Shown here piece after piece: positions 58,231-64,000 of a DNA stretch of 64,000 nucleotides. The notes beneath the pieces were generated by a model. That model was given only the letters and a program-made list of their open reading frames with translations, ran no database searches and had not been told where the DNA came from. Source of the DNA: Brachypterus glaber. Its lineage: Eukaryota > Arthropoda > Insecta > Coleoptera > Kateretidae. The stretch is taken from the NCBI GenBank assembly GCA_958510825.1, contig OY294047.1, forward strand, positions 51,629,365 to 51,693,364. The letters run 5' to 3'. Numbering within the stretch: the first letter of the stretch is position 1; each line of letters begins with the position of its first letter. The translations under genes and the position numbers were made by a program.

Positions 58231-58726
58231 AGTAGTAAATTTTTTGGGTTGGCCAAAGCCGGACAACTAGGCCATTTCTGGCCCTATTTGTCACCCCAGG
58301 CAATCCCAGCCATTTACTAATTTGAGTCCTCCTTGAACCTGCCCGTCCTTTCAATAAAGGTCAGGATATTGGCCCAGGGGAGATCTCTTAGTTCCTCTTG
58401 GTTGAATTGCAACCTGATCCTGTCGTATCTGACACACTCGGCTAAGTAATGAAAGGATGTTTCATCCTCTCCGCACTCTGGGCATAGCGGACTCTCTAGA
58501 CTCCGCATTATTGCCAGGTGCTTCCTTAGCTTGCAGTGGCCCGTGAGGACCCCTACATGTTTTCTGAGTGCAGTTCTTCCTTTTTCCAGCAACCAGTCGG
58601 TCTTTGATTTGCTTGGGCCAGCCAGAAAGTCCCTAACTTGCCGATAACCATCGACCGCCCTCTTCCGCCGCTCCTTTAGCTTGGTATAAGCCCACTCATC
58701 AAGAGCGATCTTTACCTGCTTCCTTG
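58231..58726 (-). mobile_element. 5'-truncated non-LTR retrotransposon with 16-bp target duplication
   Basis: The segment is flanked by TTATTCTTGGAGTAGT (58215-58230 and 58727-58742), a perfect 16-bp direct repeat. Read on the minus strand it starts inside the polymerase gene, has a ~85-bp 3' UTR, and ends in AAAAAATTTACTACT, a short ACT-type tail. This is a textbook truncated target-primed insertion. Confidence 0.9.
58317..58724 (-). pseudogene. LINE ORF2 C-terminal end (R1/I/Jockey-like) with CCHC motif
   Basis: The 135-codon frame is continuous from the truncation point (58724) to TGA/TAA at 58317. It contains ALDEWAYTKLKERRKRAVDG, then DWLLEKGRTALRKHVGVLTG, HCKLRKHLAIMRSLESPLC and a C-x2-C-x7-H-x4-C cluster (CPECGEDETSFHYLAEC), and it ends FIERTGRFKEDSN. 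The LTGHCxLxxHL block followed by a CCHC cluster is characteristic of the C-terminus of ORF2 in R1-, I- and Jockey-group elements, downstream of the reverse transcriptase and often after RNase H. The first 44 codons lack an ATG because the copy is truncated. It is not functional on its own. No stop or frameshift suggests a young copy. Clade assignment is tentative. Confidence 0.85.
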
Positions 58727-58742
58727 TTATTCTTGGAGTAGT

Positions 58743-59181
58743 TATTAATAAGAAAACATCAGATTAAAAAAAAAATAATTAACCAAAATATAAATAAGCA
58801 TTATTTAAAATAATACTAGGAATCAAGAAAAATTATTATTATTATTATTAACATAAATTGTAAAATGTATTCTTGTAAATCAAGTTTAACAGAATTTTTA
58901 CTGCTTAAAAATATTTTACTTTTCAATAAAACCTTGCATTACAACCTATAAATCTTTTCATATTCTTATTTTTCGGTAATTTTTCTATAATAAACCTAAT
59001 AATATGCAAGTTATACTGCCGCAATATATACATATATGTGTAAAATATTTGAAAAATTTTAATAAAATTCCTATTTAGGACCATATATTTTCTACACGAA
59101 TACAATTTTGCAGACTTACAAAACCAGACATGCACACATGTCTGTATGCATACTATGCATGTTTATTACTAGTTTGCCATG
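58743..59181. other. Unassigned AT-rich stretch
   Basis: A short (TTA)n run is near 58838. No TIR or credible frame was recognised. Confidence 0.35.
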
Positions 59182-59975
59182 TACACAGAAAAAACGGTTA
59201 TCTTGGCAGAAGATAATAAATTATCTTGGATTTATATTATCTTAAATCGAGGTAATAATCTTCTTTTAAGATCATGTATCCTCGGTTTAAGATTATCTGT
59301 GACTTTGGTTTCCTTTAATTATTCTCTTGGTATCCTTGTGTCAAGGATTTTTTCCTTGAATGCACGACATTTAAAATAGTAACAGAGAATCAAGGCTCAA
59401 AGCCCCTGTTGTCTTACGGTAAAGAGTTTTCCGGCCTCACCCCACGAAGATATACAGTAGACTCGCCCGTTGTTATTGTTGGCTGGCAGACAATTTGCGT
59501 AGTAGTTCAAGATATGCGCGGGAGAGAAGTTAGGTTTGTTTTTTTTTGCCGTCAGTTGTCTTTAAAGGTGTATTATTGTTTTTATCTGCTTTAAAATGGA
59601 CGAATTTGTATCTGTTACCCTCAAACGATGGGGATTTTCAAATTTACTTAAAAAATTCACGAGTAAGTAGCTTTAAATAATTTATACCTATAAGCGCCAT
59701 TTTGAAAAAAGATAATATGATCTTGAATCAAGAGAATCATGATCTTAAATCAAGATAATTACATACTTGGTAATATGGTAATTGATAATATAATCTTAAA
59801 TAAATGGTTTAAGTGGCTTTTATTTAAGGAAATGTCCTTAAATCTAGGACCACAAATGCCAAGATCACGGAGGACTTGATCCAAGACAGTCATGGCGTTG
59901 AACATATCGAAAGCCATGGCGGCCTTGGTTCAAGATCGTTTTGCTTTGATTCAAGGTATACTTTTTTCCTGTGTA
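59182..59975. mobile_element. MITE with TACACAGAAAAAA termini (family A), long copy with exon
   Basis: The ends are TACACAGAAAAAAC and TTTTTTCCTGTGTA. The outer parts contain many copies of AAGATAAT, TCTTGAATCAAGA and TCTTAAATCAAGATAAT, plus the GAACATATCGAAAG block shared with 8398-8647. Between them is a non-repetitive, GC-richer segment (59400-59665) ending in the coding exon below. Confidence 0.7.
59596..59662 (+). CDS. Start-codon exon with donor site inside a MITE (SAM-domain-like N-terminus)
   Basis: ATG at 59596 opens MDEFVSVTLKRWGFSNLLKK, then FT. It is followed by GA and a consensus donor, GTAAGTAG, from 59663; without splicing the frame stops at TAG 59668. The segment resembles the first helix and turn of SAM domains (acidic start, L-x2-W-x3-L-x2-F). 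I recall such openings in uncharacterised insect SAM proteins and transposon-associated proteins; this was not searched. The following exons are absent from the element (59664-59975 is repeat sequence). It is either a captured host first exon or the retained first exon of an autonomous relative. A region of ~190 bp upstream could include a promoter. Confidence 0.4.
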
Positions 59976-60591
59976 TGTTTCGGATGGCACTTTCCATTTA
60001 TATGGCATAAATCCTGCTTAACATAACGCAGAATTTAATTACAAACGTTCGGACACAAGAAAACGAAAACCGCAAACAAATTTAAAAAAAAATGTTGCTA
60101 AGGGTCATTTTGAATAAAAAACTTTACAAAGTTTTTCTTGTCCTTGATGGAAAAAAATTTTTATTTATGTAATTTCAATCATAAAAGTCGTTAAAGCCAA
60201 AAATTAAGAAAAAAGGACGACGTTAGTCACTCAAACAACTCTTTATTAAAGACTCTTGGAGTCTTTAACTGTACAATAAAAAAAATCATCTATATCTTTA
60301 CATATAACTGGGAATTTTTGACTCAAAATGTGATCTACAAAGTCGAAATAGGTGAGTCATAACATATATGAATATTTTTTTTTATTCGAAAAGACTTAAA
60401 TCCAATAAAGTTATAAGGATTACACAGAGGCACAGACGGACAGACTGATATTTTTTTAACACGCACTTTTTTTAATTTTCGTTTTATATGATATAAATCC
60501 AAAAATTCAAAACAAAATATTCAACATTTTTCACAGTGCAGGTGATAAAAATTTATACTCTTTTCTAAAATGACAGAAATACCAGAATTTC
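59976..60591. other. Unassigned stretch
   Basis: It contains a short hairpin, TCTTTATTAAAGACTC / GGAGTCTTTAACTG (60238-60270), and a CAGACGGACAGAC tract at 60429. No gene was recognised. Confidence 0.4.
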
Positions 60592-60906
60592 CTTGTATAG
60601 GGATGGTTTCCTGATTTCGGATAGTAGTGTATCTAAGATACTATCTGCAGAAGTAAACAGAAACCTACTTTTATGTGAAGCCAAAAGTCAAACTAAATCC
60701 GTCCTGTTTATGGTAACGGTAGGGCTTCTCCATATTAAATGGCAGTAAACAAAATGTCAAGGAATAACCAGAAACATAAGCAATAGGATTTAGATCTACT
60801 TTCAAAAAAAAAATCGGATATTTACAAAATTAGGAACCCTTTTTCAAATGCACAAAACGTTTTTTAAACGTATTTTTTGGAAAAAATTAACTGAATAAAA
60901 ATTGTT
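60592..60906 (-). mobile_element. Family G element, partial copy
   Basis: Reverse orientation relative to 52421-53329: GATTTCGGATAGTAGTGTATC, GAAGCCAAAAGTCAAACTAA and CAAAACGTTTTTTAAACG. It is cut at 60906 by the family T element that follows. Confidence 0.65.
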
Positions 60907-61226
60907 TTATCCAATTCATACAGATAATAAGACAATTACCAGCTTTTAAATAGATAAACTCAATAATAACCCCCGCGTGGCTTTTACTTTATTGAGTGGA
61001 TAATTATTTATTTTACCCACTCAACTGTCACTTGTCAAATTATTTTCTTGTAAATGTCATTAAAATTTTTAATAAAAATATGAATTACTAGGCTATTTAT
61101 TGGATAAAACCTTGTATGGGTCATGGGTAAACCGATATTGCCGTCTCGAAAATTAACCTGCTTGGCAGGTTAATTTTCTCATGGGCAATATCTTACTTTA
61201 CCCACTAGTACCATAAATAAGTAATA
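60907..61226 (+). mobile_element. TTATCCAATA hairpin element (family T), copy c
   Basis: Close match to 56827-57161, with a tighter AATTAACCTGCTTGGCAGGT hairpin. It has landed at the boundary between two family G fragments. Confidence 0.7.
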
Positions 61227-61292
61227 CTCTTTTTTGAAATGACATACATGGGATAAAAATCCCGATACTGACAGAAATACCAGAATTTCCTT

Positions 61293-62510
61293 GTATAGGA
61301 AAGACGCCTAATTTGGGATGGTTTCCTACTTTCGGATAGTAGTGTATCTAAGATACTATATGCAGAGGTTAACAGAAACCTACTTTTATGTGAAGCCAAG
61401 AGCCAAACTAAATCCGTCCTGTAATATGGTAACGGTAGAGCTTCTCCCTGTAAAATGACAGCACAAATCGTTTAAATGGCAAATAGCAAAATTATGGCTC
61501 CTAAAGTATTCGTAAAAAATTGCTTAATGATTAAATTCGAGATTAAATTACTTCTTATTTGCAGAACAAAATGTCTAGGAATAACAAGAAACATAAGCAA
61601 TGGGATCTAGATCTTCTTTCAAAAAAAATTTCGGATATTTTCGAAATTAGGAAGCCTTTTTCAAATGCACAAAACGTTTTTTAAACGTATTTTTTGGAAA
61701 AAATAAACTGAATAAAAATTGTTTTATTATAAATCATGGTTCGTGATACGTTACATCGGCACTTAGTGCTACTAAGAGTGCCGATGTATTAATATCTTCG
61801 CCGAAAAGTCAAAATCTTTGACTACGTTTTTTTCACATTTCTCGAAGTTTTAGACCATTCTGAGTCGAAATCAGTAAAACAAATTTTGCGTCCGTCTGTC
61901 TGTCTGGGTGTAAACTAACTCCATTTCTACATGAGATATCGACTTGCGGTTTTTTGCATATTGTTTCTTATCATATTCCGAAGAGCTGATTAGATTTTGG
62001 GGGTAAACCATTGTGGGTAAGGGGTAAAAATAGGGTAAAACTCCTATTTTTAGCGTTTTTTGTTTATAATTAAGGCAATTATTATTGTATTTGGTTAATT
62101 TAGCACTTATATAAAAGATAATTTTAAATTGGTCAAAAAATGTTATAAACAACGTTTTCGAGATATTGGCGTTTAAAGCAGTAAAAGATTTTTTAGCATA
62201 TCTCACATATTTAAAACCCGATTTCAAAAAAATATATTTAAATTAAAGCTCTTTTTAAGCCCTATAAAAAATGTTATACAGTTTTTTGCTAGAATATAAT
62301 GTTTTAAAGATACAGAATTTAAAATCAAACAAAACACCTAGTAATTTGCAAACTAGATGGCTCTAGTGTACAATAGTGCCGATGTTTTGACAGGGTGCTT
62401 GCAACGTTTCATCTAGTTTTATGTTGTTATATAAAAAATATCAAGAAGTAATACCGCCTATTAAATATTGGATAATTTTTAAATGGTATCCGAAATTATG
62501 CGACTTTCCC
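61293..62510 (-). mobile_element. Family G element, second reverse copy, split by a HINE-like repeat
   Basis: The left part (61293-61750) and right part (62421-62510, ending GTATCCGAAATTATGCGACT) together match 52421-53329 in reverse. The 670-bp interruption is the GTCY-bearing repeat. The intact sequence at 52480-52545 shows the pre-insertion order, with a small deletion here. Confidence 0.7.
61753..62420 (+). mobile_element. GTCY-bearing repeat (HINE-like family), complete nested copy
   Basis: It has the terminal hairpin ACATCGGCAC...GTGCCGATGT, a short (GTCY)n tract of only about four units, the shared body, and the end CAACGTTTCATCTAGTTTT. It is inserted in a family G element. The 118-codon minus frame 61871-62227 is the same repeat translation as in the other copies. 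Confidence 0.75.
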
Positions 62511-64000
62511 ATACGTTTGTTTCAAAATCTCATTTTAATTGCCATTGCGGGAGTTTCAAAAGAAAATCTAGACATCTGTGAAATATTACGTGTCAACCGT
62601 TTGAGATGATGCCAAATCGTCGCGTGGTCGGTTTTTCAAAAGACAAACTAAATTTTCTCTTTGATGTTTTGCCTGTCGAATTCAAAAGAGCATTTTTCCA
62701 GTTATTATCCAGATACACATAAAATGCTTAATGGTGAAATAATTGGAGGCTATTTATTGCGATTTGTTTTTGGTTTACATGCGTAGTTTTGATTTTTTTG
62801 AACCAAATATCTATTAAAACTAATTTCAATGTTCTGCATTTGTGGTAAATATGAAAATAACTAAAAAACAGTATTGTATTATTTTCTTCATTTGAATCTA
62901 AGTTTCGAAAAAAATAGTAAGGTACTTTTTTTTAAATAAAAATAGTTGCGAATAAAATAGTATACTAGTCTCCCGGAAAATGGTACTTTTCCTCGACCTA
63001 TAAATGGTTTCGACAGTTCGGGCCTCAACCATTAATATGGTATCGAGAAAGTACTATTTTCCCAGTCAACTTGTAATCTACTATTGTAAGACATATTTTT
63101 CTTTGTTTCCTTTTCTGTTTTTGGTAAAACGTCTGTAATTTACTTTAATTTAAATTTACAAGTGACTTATTAATCTTTTCTAATTGAATCCCCGAAATTA
63201 AGTGTTTTTAATTTGGGCTTTTTCTACTTGTTTCTTTTCTCTTCTTAGAGTTTTACCGGTTTCCATTTATTAAAATTTTCATCAAGTAACAAAATTTCAA
63301 ATACACTTTAAAACACCATAACTAATGGTTTTAAATAAAATTTTACCCTATATTTGAGTAAAAATTTAAAATAGATATTATATTATTCACAGCGCCTGCG
63401 CTAGAATAATGTTATACGGTAGTTTCGAATTTTCAGAAAATTTCAAAACTCGTCCTAGACAAAAAAATTTTGAATATAAATTTGTCTCATGAAAAAAAAA
63501 GAAACTTTTTTTGAAATGTCCGTCTGTCCGTCTGTCTGATTTTTGTGAACACGATAACTCTAGAACGAATTAAATTTTTTTTTTTTTTTGTGAAAAAAAA
63601 AAAACGAAAACTGATGGAGCCATTCTGTGAACAGATTTATTAAGTGCTGTTGTCAAAATTAAACTAAAAAAAGCTTAATATAATAAATAATCCAATATTA
63701 TAATGTTTAAGTGTTTTTAATTAATGGCCATCACTGGATAACTTTGGTTGGTTTGTGGTGAAGACCTCTTAAAACATAACAGTGATTTAGGACGACCGTG
63801 CCCAAGATTTTCTTAACTTTAAAAGTATTCCTTTGATTTTTACCTTTATTTTAACTAGTATTAACATTCTTAAAATACCTTCCTTATTTCTTATCGCACA
63901 ATTTTTTTTTTTTTTCAAGAAAGACGGGAAATTATCTCTCTATTTAATCATCGTTAATTTAACTGAAACAAATGAAAAACGAGGCAGATAAAAGGGTGTT
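62511..64000. other. Unassigned stretch with one foldback
   Basis: A foldback at about 62970-63066 pairs CCCGGAAAATGGTACTTTTC with GAAAGTACTATTTTCCC around a CG-containing loop. A GTCCGTCTGTCCGTCTGTC tract is at 63520. The remainder is AT-rich with no recognised gene. Confidence 0.4.

Overview
The window looks like AT-rich, repeat-dense intergenic or intronic DNA from an insect. The reasons are non-LTR retrotransposon fragments of arthropod type, many TIR and foldback DNA elements with TA, TTA or 8-bp target duplications, GTCY microsatellite-bearing repeats, and no bacterial-style coding density. A beetle is plausible, but the sequence does not prove it. I recognise no intact host protein-coding gene. 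Most open frames of 60-130 codons lie in repeats or AT-rich DNA and are probably chance.

Layout. 1-2.5 kb: tandem repeats and a mariner-like palindromic element. 2.56-3.28 kb: a foldback element whose two arms each carry a 73-nt hammerhead ribozyme. 2.86-12.74 kb and 13.20-22.52 kb: two nearly identical ~9.5 kb blocks separated by exactly 200 Ns. They differ by a 371-bp hairpin-rich insertion and a ~164-bp retroposon found only in the left block, so they are probably two haplotypes placed in tandem by the assembler. 22.6-32 kb: mostly unassigned DNA with several inverted-repeat elements. 32.2-34.8 kb: a large foldback enclosing a 5'-truncated CR1/L2-like LINE. 35-45 kb: a mosaic of TIR elements (TTA-target, hAT-like, hairpin elements). 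45.9-53.3 kb: further nested elements, several with an empty-site counterpart elsewhere in the window. 55.6-58.7 kb: a third hammerhead foldback, a near-perfect 606-bp palindrome and a LINE tail with a 16-bp target duplication. 59-62.5 kb: a MITE carrying a start-codon exon and donor site, then nested copies of three families.

Most striking is the hammerhead family. Six 73-nt copies (two minus, four plus) keep every core nucleotide of a type I hammerhead, a GUC cleavage site, a tiny stem III and a two-segment stem I. At 12.97-13.40 kb two copies lie in the same orientation 354 bp apart, as expected for small metazoan retrozymes or Penelope-like terminal repeats; elsewhere they sit in inverted arms. 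A second theme is non-autonomous elements that keep a short first coding exon: one with a SAM-like start, one resembling tyrosine-recombinase (Crypton-type) N-termini. All assignments come from reading the sequence without database searches.
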